Source: Mesorhizobium loti | GTDB taxonomy: Bacteria; Pseudomonadota; Alphaproteobacteria; Rhizobiales; Rhizobiaceae | Reading direction: 5' to 3' | Assembly (NCBI GenBank): GCA_002356515.1 | Contig: AP017605.1 | Span: forward strand, 5,379,020-5,443,019 | DNA length: 64,000 bases | Part shown: in pieces, positions 47,812 to 57,157 of the stretch | Layout of the letters: each line of letters begins with the position of its first letter | Position numbering within the stretch: position 1 is the stretch's first letter | Notes under the pieces: model-generated | Databases searched by the model: none | What the model was told of the DNA's origin: nothing | The model's input: only the letters and a program-made list of their open reading frames with translations | Translations under genes and position numbers: made by a program

Positions 47812-48358
47812 CCTGAGACCGCTCAAGGCGCTGGGCGCCGAAAATCCTCGTTACGCATCGTTTGCAGCGCTGGAGATTCGTGAGAACCTAGATTTGGCGC
47901 TTGCCTCTCTAGCGCTGCGCCGGAAAACCGTTGCACCCCAACCGTTCGGTTTGAATTTGCCGAGGCCGGGACGCTGGGTAGCAGATCAGGAAGTGGCAGC
48001 TTTCTGGACTGGACCAGGTCAGTGGATGGTTGAAGCCGAAGGCCGCGCCGAAGAGGACTTTGCCGCAGATCTGAAAGAGGCTGCCCGCGGTTGTTCGGTG
48101 ACCGAGCAAACTGGTGGGTGGGTGGCTGTCGAAATTTTATCTCGGGCCGGCACAGGCCCCCTCGACGCATTGCTGGCGAAGCTAATCAACATCGATCTTG
48201 CGGATTTCGGTCCGGGTCGCGCGACGCGTACAGTCCTTGATCACATGACCTGTTTCGTAATCCGCCGCAGCGAAACCCATGTCGCCGTGCTTGGCGCGCG
48301 CTCGTTTGGCGCTTCGCTCTGGCACGCGCTAGAAATTGCCTCAAGGAGGATAGAGTAA
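47804..48358 (+). CDS. soxG: Sarcosine oxidase gamma subunit
   Basis: 184 residues from GTG 47804, preceded by AAGGAG and overlapping soxA by eight bases. Typical blocks: LPRPGRWVADQEVAAFWTGPGQWMV, then DLKEAARGCSVTEQTGGWVAVEI, and VLGARSFGASLWHALEIA. It completes the heterotetramer SoxBDAG. Confidence 0.92.
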   Translation: MANLRPLKALGAENPRYASFAALEIRENLDLALASLALRRKTVAPQPFGLNLPRPGRWVADQEVAAFWTGPGQWMVEAEGRAEEDFAADLKEAARGCSVTEQTGGWVAVEILSRAGTGPLDALLAKLINIDLADFGPGRATRTVLDHMTCFVIRRSETHVAVLGARSFGASLWHALEIASRRIE

Positions 48359-48529
48359 GGTAGCTTAGTGCAGGCTTTCCAATTCGCCGAATGCTTGCCA
48401 AGCCAGAAAAGGCTCGGACGTTCACGCGCTTTTATAGCAACAGCATTTGCGGATGACTCGTACGGGGTCTCCAAAAGGCGACGAGCCTTACTCACGGCTG
48501 TCGCGAGCCGAACGCGGCTTGGCGAGATG

Positions 48530-48850
48530 GCAATCACGCGGATGGACCTGACGGCAGCGCGAGTTCGGGCTGCGCCGGCGAAGACGCGGGATGCACGGGC
48601 GGCACCCCGGACACGGGCGATCGCCCGCGACCGCAAGATAGCGCGGACACTGGGCATGCATCGGCAGACGCCGCGCCACTGCATGCTTCGCTACAATGCG
48701 GGCGGATTGAGCGGCCTCTTGCAGCCGCAAATCGCTGGAGCTCCAGGCGCAGTTGACGCCGACGCAGAAGGTCGCGTTGGCGCGTCGGTGGAACAGGGCC
48801 ACGATCCTGGGCGCAAACGGCATGGTGCGCTGGCGGCGCAAAGACCTTAG
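48530..48850 (+). pseudogene. IS630-family transposase, N-terminal remnant
   Basis: The plus strand reads RKIARTLGMHRQTPRHCMLR and YNAGGLSGLLQ, the helix-turn-helix of IS630-type transposases (IARTLGMDRQTLRDWVHRYNAEGLAGL), then continues in other frames with the PTQ...VEQGPDP region. The DDE catalytic part is missing. Confidence 0.7.
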
Positions 48851-48854
48851 GCCT

Positions 48855-49215
48855 TACGCCGCGTGCCCTTCACCCGAGGGCGTACGAAGCGGCTATTAGA
48901 CTAGGAGGACTTAAAAAATCTTCCGACAAAGTAGCGCTGTTTGTCGGGGTCGCCGGGATACTCGGCTGCAGTCGTGACAGAAGATCGCTGTCGGGCCGTC
49001 AAAACTCCATAGCTTGGGCATGTGCGTGTGAGCGATCTTCACCAGCGAAACCTCGTACGTTGAGCGCCGATTTCAAATTGGGCCAACTTCTGCAACCGAA
49101 TTTCAACAAGCACTAAGTTTTGGCGGAAACGCGTCTTGTTTCGATATTAACGTATGAGGGTTGGCTGAACCATCGGTCCCGGAACCACAAACTGGCACTA
49201 ACTTTCAACGGAGCT
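48855..49215. other. Upstream region of the catabolic cluster
   Basis: About 360 bases of lower GC with no gene. It probably holds the promoter of the M24 gene at 49223, but no clear sigma-70, sigma-54 or regulator site could be singled out. Confidence 0.35.
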
Positions 49216-49222
49216 GAGAACA

Positions 49223-50383
49223 GTGACTGAGGCGGCGAATAGCAGGATGGATTTCCCACTCGAGGAGTATCGTGCACGGTTGCACCGTACCCAGGAGGAA
49301 ATGGCGAAATACCATCTTCCTGTCCTCTTGCTGCACCAACCAGAAAACATCAACTATCTTACCGGTTTGGATGACGTTATGTACGTCTCCTATCTTGCCT
49401 TAGTTGTTCCCAGCCGCGGAAACCCGGTGCTTGTCATTCGCGACATGGAAGTTCCGGCAGCACAAAACACATCGTGGGTAAAAGACTACGTGGTATATCC
49501 AGATGCTGCTATCGATCCGCTCCGTGTTTCTCTCGATGCAGCACACAAGGCCCTACATGGCCTAGGTTTGGCAGGCGGAAGGATTGGTCTAGATGACCAC
49601 TCGTGGTTCTTGACCGCAGAACGTTGGAAAATGCTTCAAACGGTGCTGCCTCATGCAAGCTTAGTCGCAGAACCGCTGATTGTCGATCACCTCCGCCTGA
49701 TCAAGTCACAGCGGGAAATAGATTATCTACGTGGCGCTGCTCGGAGCGTTGACGCGGGGATGCGAGTGGGTCTTGATGCGATCAAGGGTGGCGTGTCGGA
49801 GCGAGAGCTGGCTGTCGCAGTCTATAGCGAATTGACACGCGCTTGCACACAGGTGCCAGACGGCTGTCAAATCACCTCTGGTGACCGAACAAATCTCATA
49901 CACGGGTGGTCCACTGACCGACGCTTGGAACGCGGCGATCCTGTTTATTTTGAGCTCAACGGAATTCACAAAGGATACTGGGCGCGCTTGATGCGTACCG
50001 CGGTCGTGGGCCCGGCGACTGCGCAGCAGCGCCGTGTAGCGGAGAAAATCATCGGCATTCAAGACGAGGCTATCGCGCTGATGCGCCCGGGCATACCGGC
50101 CAGCGTAGTCGATCAAGCTTGCCGCGAACCGATCTTAGTGGCGGGTCTTCGCCAGACCTACACCAACCGTACTGGCTATTCGCTGGGGCTCAATCAACGG
50201 CCCTCCACCGCCGAATTAATCCGAGAGTTCCTGCCGGATGTGAAATGGGTGCTGCAGCCCGGAATGGTGTTCCATATGGTGGCGATCGCCGGCGGCATGG
50301 GATTCAGCGAGACTGTTCTGGTAACGGAAGATGGGCCTGAACGCCTGACGGGCTTGGACCGTAGACTTTTTGAGAGTGCCTGA
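49223..50383 (+). CDS. M24-family creatinase/ectoine-hydrolase-like protein (first copy)
   Basis: 386 residues from GTG 49223 after GGAGCTGAG. It has an N-terminal creatinase domain (VLLLHQPENINYLTGLDDVMY) and a C-terminal pita-bread domain (DHLRLIKSQREIDYLRGAARS, CQITSGDRTNLIHGWSTDRRL, FELNGIHKGYWARLMRTAVV). The metal-ligand motifs of true aminopeptidases are missing; the late His is replaced in RTGYSLGLNQ. It belongs to the non-metal subgroup with creatinase and DoeA (ectoine hydrolase), closer to DoeA by eye. Likely opens a cyclic or amidine-type substrate. Second paralogue at 53453. Confidence 0.82.
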   Translation: MTEAANSRMDFPLEEYRARLHRTQEEMAKYHLPVLLLHQPENINYLTGLDDVMYVSYLALVVPSRGNPVLVIRDMEVPAAQNTSWVKDYVVYPDAAIDPLRVSLDAAHKALHGLGLAGGRIGLDDHSWFLTAERWKMLQTVLPHASLVAEPLIVDHLRLIKSQREIDYLRGAARSVDAGMRVGLDAIKGGVSERELAVAVYSELTRACTQVPDGCQITSGDRTNLIHGWSTDRRLERGDPVYFELNGIHKGYWARLMRTAVVGPATAQQRRVAEKIIGIQDEAIALMRPGIPASVVDQACREPILVAGLRQTYTNRTGYSLGLNQRPSTAELIREFLPDVKWVLQPGMVFHMVAIAGGMGFSETVLVTEDGPERLTGLDRRLFESA

Positions 50384-50404
50384 CGGCTTACCCTGGGGAA
50401 CAAA

Positions 50405-51115
50405 ATGCGACCACTTGTTGGAATTGTCAGCAACTTTGAAGTCGATAAGAAGGGTTACTTCTGTTTAGAAAATTATGTTCGTGCGATCGAGCAATCCGGA
50501 GCGCTTCCAATCATCCTGCCTTATGTTAGTGAAGGCGATGTTGGGCAGTTGCTCGACACATTGTCGGGAATAGTTCTGACCGGCGGTGGGGACTTTCCAA
50601 CCGAGTTCTACGGTGCGGATCCACACCCAACTGTACAGCGAATGATCCCCAAGCGTGATCGATTCGAGTTCGCTCTCGCCCGGGCAGCGTTTGAACGGCC
50701 GGTGCCGGTACTCGGTATTTGCCGTGGCATGCAGATACTGAATGTTGTCGCGGGAGGAACTATCTATCCCCATACTCAGGACGCTCTCCCTGAAGTCGGC
50801 GACCATCGTGATGGGACCCCGCTTGAACAGACAGTCCATGGGATTAACATTGAGCCAAATACATACCTCTCGCGACTTGTCGAAAGCCCAAATTTGTCAT
50901 TCCGGGTCAACAGCTCGCATCACCAGGCTATTGACAGGCTGGCACCTGGTTTCGTCGTTTCGGCACGAGCCGACGACGGTATCGTCGAGGCAATCGAGGC
51001 GCCGGATCGGCCCTTTGTCATCGGTGTGCAGTGGCATCCAGAGGCGATGTTCGAGAGCGAGCCTGCGTGCCGGTCACTGATTCAGAACTTCGCCAAAGCT
51101 TGCGGTGTCAAGTAA
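50405..51115 (+). CDS. Class I glutamine amidotransferase-like hydrolase (peptidase C26, PuuD-like)
   Basis: 236 residues. The catalytic nucleophile is in VLGICRGMQILNV and the His-Glu pair in GVQWHPEAM; GIVLTGGGDFPTEFYG is the oxyanion-type loop. Family members cleave gamma-glutamyl amides such as gamma-Glu-GABA. It starts 22 bases after the first M24 gene on the same strand and is probably co-transcribed, so it may act on a gamma-glutamylated intermediate of the same pathway. Confidence 0.9.
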   Translation: MRPLVGIVSNFEVDKKGYFCLENYVRAIEQSGALPIILPYVSEGDVGQLLDTLSGIVLTGGGDFPTEFYGADPHPTVQRMIPKRDRFEFALARAAFERPVPVLGICRGMQILNVVAGGTIYPHTQDALPEVGDHRDGTPLEQTVHGINIEPNTYLSRLVESPNLSFRVNSSHHQAIDRLAPGFVVSARADDGIVEAIEAPDRPFVIGVQWHPEAMFESEPACRSLIQNFAKACGVK

Positions 51116-51300
51116 AATCCATAAGACCAAAGAGCAGAAGTATCGTCGTTTCACTATAGTGGCAGGTAGACGCATGTTGTAAAACGCTCAGCTTCCTTTA
51201 GGATGGCAACCCGCTCACTCACATCAATAGCCGCGCGAGTAATGACTATGGGTTGAGCGCAAGATACTTTTTCTTGCGACCGCTAAGGCGGCTTATCATG
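51116..51300. other. Short gap
   Basis: About 190 bases of lower GC between two catabolic genes, possibly a promoter region. Nothing specific was found. Confidence 0.3.
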
Positions 51301-51304
51301 AATA

Positions 51305-52687
51305 TTGGAGCACATCGTGCAGCCCCTTTTAAAACTCGCCGACTTCGTGGCTACCTTTCCGCCGAAAAGTTTGCCTGTGCCAACCACGCAGACGATCTCC
51401 ACCCTGATGCTCGATCTGATCGGTGCTGCAGGAGCGGGCTTACATTCGCCGCTTGCGAGGGCTGCCAGAGCATCCGCCCTTAATGCATATGGTGAAGGGT
51501 CTGTGAGGATTTGGCTGACTAATCGGACATCAAGTGTTGTAGGCGCTGCCATGGCCAACAGCGCTGCCGCCAGCGCGCTTGATATCGATGACGGTCACCG
51601 CGGCGCTGCGGGTCACGCTGGCGCCGGCGTTATACCTGCTGCTCTGGCAGTCGCCGAAGCCGTTGGTGGATCATCATCGGAAGTATCGGAAGCAATTGCG
51701 CTCGGTTACGAGATCGCTTTGCGCGTCGCAAGTTCCCGCCCCGCGGAATCGGTGGATACCTATGCTAGTGGGCGATGGGTAAACTATGGCGCTGCAGCCG
51801 CTGCAGCCCGCCTGCTCAAGTTAACCGCTAACGAGACCGCTCATGCGCTTGGTATCGCGGGCGGCGAAGGCCCAATCGTCTTCACGGCCCCGTCTCCAAA
51901 GTTCGAAGGCAGCACGATCAAAGAAGGTATTCCTCCTGCTGTCGTGGCAGGTATTACTGCTGCTTATCGGGCTCGAGAGGGAGCGACCGGCCCGCTCGAC
52001 CTCTTCAACGACGAGGTTCGTTTTGATCGCAACGTTCTTTTGGGCGGTCTGGGATCGTCTTGGGAGGCGCAAAATTGCTATCTGAAACCTTACGCGTGTT
52101 GCCGATACATGCATGCAGCCGTTGACGCTATTATCTCGATGCGTAGACGTGGAACTGAGATCAAGACGCTTCGAATCAACACGTTTCCCCAAGCAATGCG
52201 CTTGGCAAACGAGCGCGCCCCAACTAACCTAGAGGGGGCTCAGTACAGCTTCTATTTCAATTGCGCGCTCGCTTCTCTTTACGGCGCTGAGGAACTTCAA
52301 CCGGTCGCCTTAGAGAGACTCACTGACGAGAGGGTTCTCGAAATTGCCAACCTCATCGAACTCGTCCCGTCGCCGGAATTCGCCACGGCATTTCCTTTTG
52401 GTACACCGGCTAGGGTCTTCCTCGATCAGGGGGATGGGGTTCAAGAAATGCTTGTACTGCATCCGCTTGGAGATGTGGCAAATCCGATGTCGAGAGAGCA
52501 AGTCATTCACAAGTTCATGAACATCACCGAAAATCTCGGGCGCGAATGGCAGGAGGACCTTGTTGCCGCAGCATTGAATTTCGAGGAGGGGGGGCTGTCA
52601 TATCTCGTTTCATCCCTGGCCGCTCCCAGGCAACATGCCTATCCGACGGCGCGGGGGAGAGCCGAGGCGATCCGAGCGACCTATTGA
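51305..52687 (+). CDS. MmgE/PrpD family protein
   Basis: 460 residues with a TTG start at 51305; a GTG four codons later is an alternative. The family contains 2-methylcitrate dehydratase and cis-aconitate decarboxylase. Typical blocks: LDIDDGHRGAAGHAGAGVIPAALAVAEAVG, then YGAAAAAARLLKLTANETAHALGIAGGEGP, and the C-terminal lid domain with YSFYFNCALASLYG. It lies between the C26 hydrolase and the second M24 gene and likely dehydrates or isomerises a carboxylic acid in the pathway. The substrate cannot be inferred. Confidence 0.88.
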   Translation: MEHIVQPLLKLADFVATFPPKSLPVPTTQTISTLMLDLIGAAGAGLHSPLARAARASALNAYGEGSVRIWLTNRTSSVVGAAMANSAAASALDIDDGHRGAAGHAGAGVIPAALAVAEAVGGSSSEVSEAIALGYEIALRVASSRPAESVDTYASGRWVNYGAAAAAARLLKLTANETAHALGIAGGEGPIVFTAPSPKFEGSTIKEGIPPAVVAGITAAYRAREGATGPLDLFNDEVRFDRNVLLGGLGSSWEAQNCYLKPYACCRYMHAAVDAIISMRRRGTEIKTLRINTFPQAMRLANERAPTNLEGAQYSFYFNCALASLYGAEELQPVALERLTDERVLEIANLIELVPSPEFATAFPFGTPARVFLDQGDGVQEMLVLHPLGDVANPMSREQVIHKFMNITENLGREWQEDLVAAALNFEEGGLSYLVSSLAAPRQHAYPTARGRAEAIRATY

Positions 52688-52689
52688 TG

Positions 52690-52895
52690 CTGGAAAGGAC
52701 AGCCGGCTACAGAACTTGAGAGGTCGTCGGCGAGCCGAACCTTGCCGTGTTGGATTGACGGTCCATTTCCACCAGCCGCTCCTTGGGCCTTCACATGCCT
52801 GAAGGATTCCGAGCTTCCCGATTGGGGATGTCGGACGGCTTCGCCTCGCTTCCTGCAACTCCGCCCCTTGGCTTTCTGCAGTTCAACTTGCAGCG
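52690..52895. other. Short gap
   Basis: About 200 bases with no gene; leads into the kbl fragment on the opposite strand. Confidence 0.3.
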
Positions 52896-52898
52896 GCC

Positions 52899-53051
52899 CA
52901 TGTCGTTATTGGCATAGCGAAAGCCCTTGGCCGTAGAGATGCGCACGCTGTCTATGATCGCGGCATAGTTGAGCGAGTCGGAGATGAAAATCGCTTCGAA
53001 TAGGCTGCCGTTCGCGTCGAAGCAAGAGGAGTAGAGGATCGTGTCTCCCAC
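52899..53051 (-). pseudogene. kbl fragment in opposite orientation
   Basis: The minus strand reads [20 protein letters not shown], then [21 protein letters not shown] and RYANNDM, matching residues about 105-165 of the intact Kbl encoded at 57158-58387 but with a deletion in the GEEDAI region. It is an inverted, diverged duplicate of an internal kbl segment. Confidence 0.85.
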
Positions 53052-53059
53052 ACGAAGGA

Positions 53060-53450
53060 ACGACGAGCGCGCCTCGAGCTGCTTATGCGCGACCTATGTG
53101 CCGCATGTGAAGCGGACCGACGCAAATACCATAGCTGTAACGGTTGAGAGCCTTTTGCCAGTTCGGCCAACTGGCCGTTCTCGGCAGCCTAAGAGTGTTA
53201 GGGCGCTATCGCCCGAGGCGACCTCGATTCGCCCGCCTTGTTCCCATCGGAAAATGGATTCACCGCAGCGCATCCAATTGGCACATGATCCCAAGCAGCG
53301 CTTCAACTGGACATCGTGGTCCACGACCACGCGGCGCCTATTCGCGCTGACAACCTCGATCCGGTCGGCGCCCGGCAATGACCCTGCCGCCACGCATGTC
53401 AGGGTGGCGCAGTTTGGCGAATCGCTATCAGACACAACTAGGAGAACCAT
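53060..53450 (-). pseudogene. IS66-family TnpA C-terminal remnant
   Basis: On the minus strand DRIEVVSANRRRVVVDHDVQL resembles the C-terminus of the IS66 accessory protein TnpA (MEIVGANGRRVIVDRTVDVS at 59.1 kb). The following sequence is unassigned. This is a relic different from the complete IS66 element nearby. Confidence 0.6.
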
Positions 53451-53452
53451 TG

Positions 53453-54610
53453 ATGTCCGCCGCATTCACTCGAGAAGAATATCGCCAACGCACACGTCGA
53501 CTTCGCCAGCGGATGGCCGAGCGCGGCATTGACACGCTGCTCGTCCTGAACGAGTCAAATATGAACTATCTCACTGGCTATGAGGGGTATTCAGATTACG
53601 TTCCGCAACTCGCTCTGGTGTCTCAAGACGAAGAAGATCCGTGGCTCATCTTGCGCGAGATTGATACATTTTGCGCGACACCGACCTCCTACCTGCCGGA
53701 GTCGCGCGTCCTAAGCTATCCCGAGCAATATATTGGTTCCAGCGAGCGCACGCCGTGGCAACCGATAGCCGATCTTATCAGGGAGCGTTCCAAATCTAAT
53801 CGGCTCGGCGTTGAAATGGGCGCGAAAATTCTTGGCATGAAATCTTATACCGCTCTTGCCAACAATCTTGACATGTCGAAAGCGATTGATGCGGACGGCA
53901 TGGTTGCCACGCTGCATCGAGTAAAATCGCCGGCAGAACTCGCCTACATGGAACAGGCTGGGAAGATTGCCGACAGGGCCTTGCAAGCCGGTCGGCTTGA
54001 GATTTCTGTGGGCGCGCGCGAGTGTGACGTGGCTGCCGCAGTTCAAAGTGCTCTCATTAGAGGAACTCCAGAATTCCCTGGCGGGCCTTGCTATGGCGCT
54101 CTCACCATGCCCGTTGGCTCCCCGGCCAATGCACCTCATCTCAAGTGGTCCGATGCCACCTACAGGTTGGGATGTCAGACAAATTTTGAGATTGGCGCCT
54201 TTCGACACCGTTATGCATGCGCATTGTCGAGGACGATTTTCTTGGGTGAGCCAAGCGCTCGCGCACAGCATCTACATCGAGCAGCGCTGGACGGCTTTCT
54301 CTCGGAGTTCGACGCAATTCGGCCGGGCGTTAAGTGCTCCGATGTCTCCCACGCGTTTAAGCGAGCATTCGAACCCTATGGCGTGCGTAAAGAGTCCAGG
54401 AGCGGTTACTCCACGGGTATCGACTGGAGTGGTGATCTCAGCTTCAATCCCGACGATCACACCGTGATCGAAGCTAACATGACCTTCCACGTCCTTATTG
54501 GCATTTGGGAGAAAGAAGACGGCTACATCTTCAGTGAGACCGTCCGCGTCACTGAGACTGGTGCGAAGTCGCTGAGCAACATGTCGCGTAAACTGCTCGT
54601 GAATTACTGA
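53453..54610 (+). CDS. M24-family creatinase/ectoine-hydrolase-like protein (second copy)
   Basis: 385 residues from ATG 53453 after GGAG. Layout as in the first paralogue: LLVLNESNMNYLTGYEGYSD, HRVKSPAELAYMEQAGKIAD, then GSPANAPHLKWSDATYRLGC and NFEIGAFRHRYACALSRTIF, ending with SRSGYSTGIDWSGDLSFNPD and EANMTFHVLIGIWEKEDGYI. Classical M24 metal ligands are not kept. The GYSTGIDW and MTFHVLIG blocks are close to DoeA-type ectoine hydrolases. Two diverged copies in one cluster suggest two related substrates or steps. Confidence 0.85.
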   Translation: MSAAFTREEYRQRTRRLRQRMAERGIDTLLVLNESNMNYLTGYEGYSDYVPQLALVSQDEEDPWLILREIDTFCATPTSYLPESRVLSYPEQYIGSSERTPWQPIADLIRERSKSNRLGVEMGAKILGMKSYTALANNLDMSKAIDADGMVATLHRVKSPAELAYMEQAGKIADRALQAGRLEISVGARECDVAAAVQSALIRGTPEFPGGPCYGALTMPVGSPANAPHLKWSDATYRLGCQTNFEIGAFRHRYACALSRTIFLGEPSARAQHLHRAALDGFLSEFDAIRPGVKCSDVSHAFKRAFEPYGVRKESRSGYSTGIDWSGDLSFNPDDHTVIEANMTFHVLIGIWEKEDGYIFSETVRVTETGAKSLSNMSRKLLVNY

Positions 54611-54614
54611 CCTC

Positions 54615-55345
54615 GATTGGTTGACGATACCGGCGTGCCTTCTGTGACCCGCGCCGGGGTCGACTTCACGGATGCAGAGTCTAAGTTGAGCGCTCTGCTT
54701 GCCGGAGAGCGGCAAGTTGATGGCATACCGTCCGAACGTGCAGTTGAACAATATCTTCACCAGCCAGGAGAGCATGGCGTGGACGATCTTGGGCCGCTGG
54801 ATGATCGGTGCATGTTCCATGAATAGCCACTTGATGGCTTTCTGCGGAGTAGCAGGGGCGGCCTAGGGTGAACAATAGCCGCACGAAACTACGCCGGCAT
54901 GGGCAAAGCAGGGTTCCAGCGCCGGACCTTTTGCTGGCCGATGATCGTCACCTCATGGCATCCGATTCAAAACCACTACTCTTCTCCATAAACAGGAGCA
55001 GACTGCCAAAATGCGACTGTCAGTTATTGCTGACGTGTCCCGCAACGCCCTTAACTTGGCCAATATCCCAACTTCGAGGCGACCAGCCACACTCGGAAGC
55101 GGCGCGAGGTGAGAATTTCGCCGATACGCCTCGCTGACCAACTCCAAGGTTAGTAGCCAAACCGGCAGCTGGTATTCAACCACCCTGTCGAAAGCACTCG
55201 CTGACATCGTTGCATGATTCCAGTCGACTTGAAACCTACATTGCATCGCCTGGCAAAAGGTGCTTTGTAGAAAACCATGCGTTAAGATAGTTTGCGGTAC
55301 CTCGGCGCTGTCGATAGTTTGCCGAGTATAATACCGGAGCTGCAC
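54615..55345. other. Gap before the AsnC gene
   Basis: About 730 bases. A minus-strand stretch near 54640-54850 (KWLFMEHAPIIQRPKIVHAM, FNCTFGRYAINLPLSG in frames) looks like the decayed end of a real protein, but I cannot assign it. The rest has no gene; it likely holds the promoter of the regulator. Confidence 0.35.
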
Positions 55346-55349
55346 GAAC

Positions 55350-55805
55350 ATGTTGGATGATCTCGATCGACGCCTCATCGCCGCACTTCAGAAGAACAAT
55401 AGATTGTCCTTTGCGGAACTGGCTGAGCTCGTAGGTTCTTCGGCAGCCTCGTGCATGCGGCGCGTCAATAAGCTCCGAGCGGACGGAGTGATAATAGCCG
55501 ATATAGCGCTAGTCGATCCGAAAGCGCTTGGGAAATCCCTGACCGTTGTTGTAAATGTGGAACTAGACCGGGAACGCTTAGATCTTGTCGACGAGTTCAA
55601 GCGCGCCATGCGCGCCGCAAAGGAGGTAACTCAATGTTACATGGTAACGGGCGAGGCAGATTTCGTTCTGATCGTCACAGTGGAGGACGTAGAAGCGTTC
55701 GATGTGTTTGTGAAGACCAAGCTCTATACTAATCCAAACGTTCGCAAATTTAGAAGTATGATCACGCTCGACCGTGTGAAGTTCGAACCTCGTATTTTGG
55801 TCTAA
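55350..55805 (+). CDS. Lrp/AsnC-family transcriptional regulator
   Basis: 151 residues. N-terminal helix-turn-helix (LDRRLIAALQKNNRLSFAELAELVGSSAASCMRRVNKLRADG) and C-terminal RAM ligand-binding domain (VTQCYMVTGEADFVLIVTV). Such regulators sense amino acids; the ectoine-degradation regulator DoeX is one. Its place among amino-compound genes suggests it controls this cluster, perhaps in answer to the imported compound. Confidence 0.92.
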   Translation: MLDDLDRRLIAALQKNNRLSFAELAELVGSSAASCMRRVNKLRADGVIIADIALVDPKALGKSLTVVVNVELDRERLDLVDEFKRAMRAAKEVTQCYMVTGEADFVLIVTVEDVEAFDVFVKTKLYTNPNVRKFRSMITLDRVKFEPRILV

Positions 55806-56125
55806 GGCTTATTTACGCAGATTTTTTTTGCCAGCAGACGGTGTTTTTTGAAGCGCCTATTGCGCTTGCGGTGCCGATTTGATCGTGCGTGCGCATAATT
55901 TGATGCAATGAATAGGTGCACTGGCGTTTTGCCAGCATGTATGAACTAGCGGCTTCGATCCTCTTGTTCGTCACGCGAACGTTAGACATTCCAGACCTAA
56001 CGGGATCTTAGAGCGACCCATTAGCAGCAACAAGGTTTCGCGTGGAAAGTACATGAGGTCCCTTGGGACGGCATGAGGTCAGACGCGCGCAGAGATCTTG
56101 GCGTAGCCCACGTTTAGAGGAAGAA
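55806..56125. other. AT-rich gap, probable promoter region
   Basis: About 320 bases between the regulator and the aminotransferase. It is relatively AT-rich (GATTTTTTTTGCC near 55820), fitting a terminator-like T-run after the regulator and a promoter before the aminotransferase. No defined operator was found. Confidence 0.35.
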
Positions 56126-56128
56126 AAC

Positions 56129-57088
56129 ATGACACTTGCCACGACAGACGCGACGGTGGGAGTTCCGGAAGTCGAAACTACCCATAAGGATACTCGGCGT
56201 TATCCTCACGGTGTCGCCTTCATGGACGGACAGTACCTCCCAATGTCTGAAGCGAAGATCTCTGTCCTTGACTGGGGTTTCCTGCACTCTGACGCTACTT
56301 ACGATACCGTGCACGTCTGGGAAGGGCGCTTCTTCAGACTGGACCTTCATCTTGATCGCTTCTTCAGGGGGATGGATCGTCTCCGAATGAAGCTGCCCTA
56401 TCATCGCCGAGAGGTCGAACGGGTTCTTTCAAACTGCGTCGCTCTGTCTGGACATAAATCAGCCTATGTTGAGATGATTTGCACGCGGGGAGGTTCGCCG
56501 ACATTTAGCCGCGATCCGCGCGAGGCCGAGAATCGGTTCATTGCCTTTGCTGTGCCGTTTGGTTCGGTTGCCAACAAAGAACAGTTGGAGCGTGGTCTCC
56601 ACGTTGGCGTAAGCGAAACTGTCCGAATTCCGCCGAAGTCAGTGGATCCGACGATCAAGAATTACCACTGGCTTGACTTGGTCAGAGGTCTTTACGATGC
56701 TTACGATGTGGGGGCGGAAACGGCGCTCATAATGGACACCAATGGCAATATTGCGGAAGGTCCCGGCTTTAATGTCTTCACCGTTAAGAACCGTCAGTTG
56801 AAGACACCAGCCTTTGGGGTGCTTCCAGGAATAACGCGGCAGTCCGTTTTCGACCTGTGTGGGGAAGTGGGACTTGCGGTGACGGCTGCAGACCTACCTC
56901 GTCTTGAACTGGGCGAAGCCGATGAGGTGTTCATCACCTCCACCGCAGGGGGGATCATGCCCGTGACGCGCGTTGATGGTTCATCCATCGGCAGCGGTAA
57001 AGTTGGCGTCGTGACCCGGCAGCTGATGGACCTCTACTGGCAAAAGCATTCCGATGATGCTTGGTCTACCCCCGTTAAATATGCGTAA
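56129..57088 (+). CDS. Class IV aminotransferase (branched-chain/D-amino-acid/(R)-amine type)
   Basis: 319 residues from ATG 56129 after AGAGGAAG. The PLP lysine is Lys177 (TIKNYHWLD). Blocks: YPHGVAFMDGQYLPMSEAKI, DWGFLHSDATYDTVHVWEGR, MDTNGNIAEGPGFNVFTV and GVLPGITRQSVFDLC. The VHVWEGRFFRL loop resembles (R)-selective amine transaminases more than housekeeping IlvE. It sits 69 bases before kbl and probably transaminates a degradation intermediate. Confidence 0.9.
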   Translation: MTLATTDATVGVPEVETTHKDTRRYPHGVAFMDGQYLPMSEAKISVLDWGFLHSDATYDTVHVWEGRFFRLDLHLDRFFRGMDRLRMKLPYHRREVERVLSNCVALSGHKSAYVEMICTRGGSPTFSRDPREAENRFIAFAVPFGSVANKEQLERGLHVGVSETVRIPPKSVDPTIKNYHWLDLVRGLYDAYDVGAETALIMDTNGNIAEGPGFNVFTVKNRQLKTPAFGVLPGITRQSVFDLCGEVGLAVTAADLPRLELGEADEVFITSTAGGIMPVTRVDGSSIGSGKVGVVTRQLMDLYWQKHSDDAWSTPVKYA

Positions 57089-57157
57089 CTAGTCGAGCGT
57101 TAAGCAGACGGCTCCGATCTCGGGGGAGTTGCGCAAGGCTGAACGTCGGATACATCG

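Noticed and set aside
49223..54610. The two M24 proteins as true Xaa-Pro aminopeptidases or as creatinases
   Set aside because: The metal ligands of aminopeptidases are missing, and the late creatinase His region (GYGHS) is absent; the C-terminal blocks look more like DoeA. I therefore used a broad call.
54640..54850. Minus-strand protein-like segment with FNCTFGRYAINLPLSG
   Set aside because: It looks like a decayed protein end, but the family could not be named and the limits are unclear.
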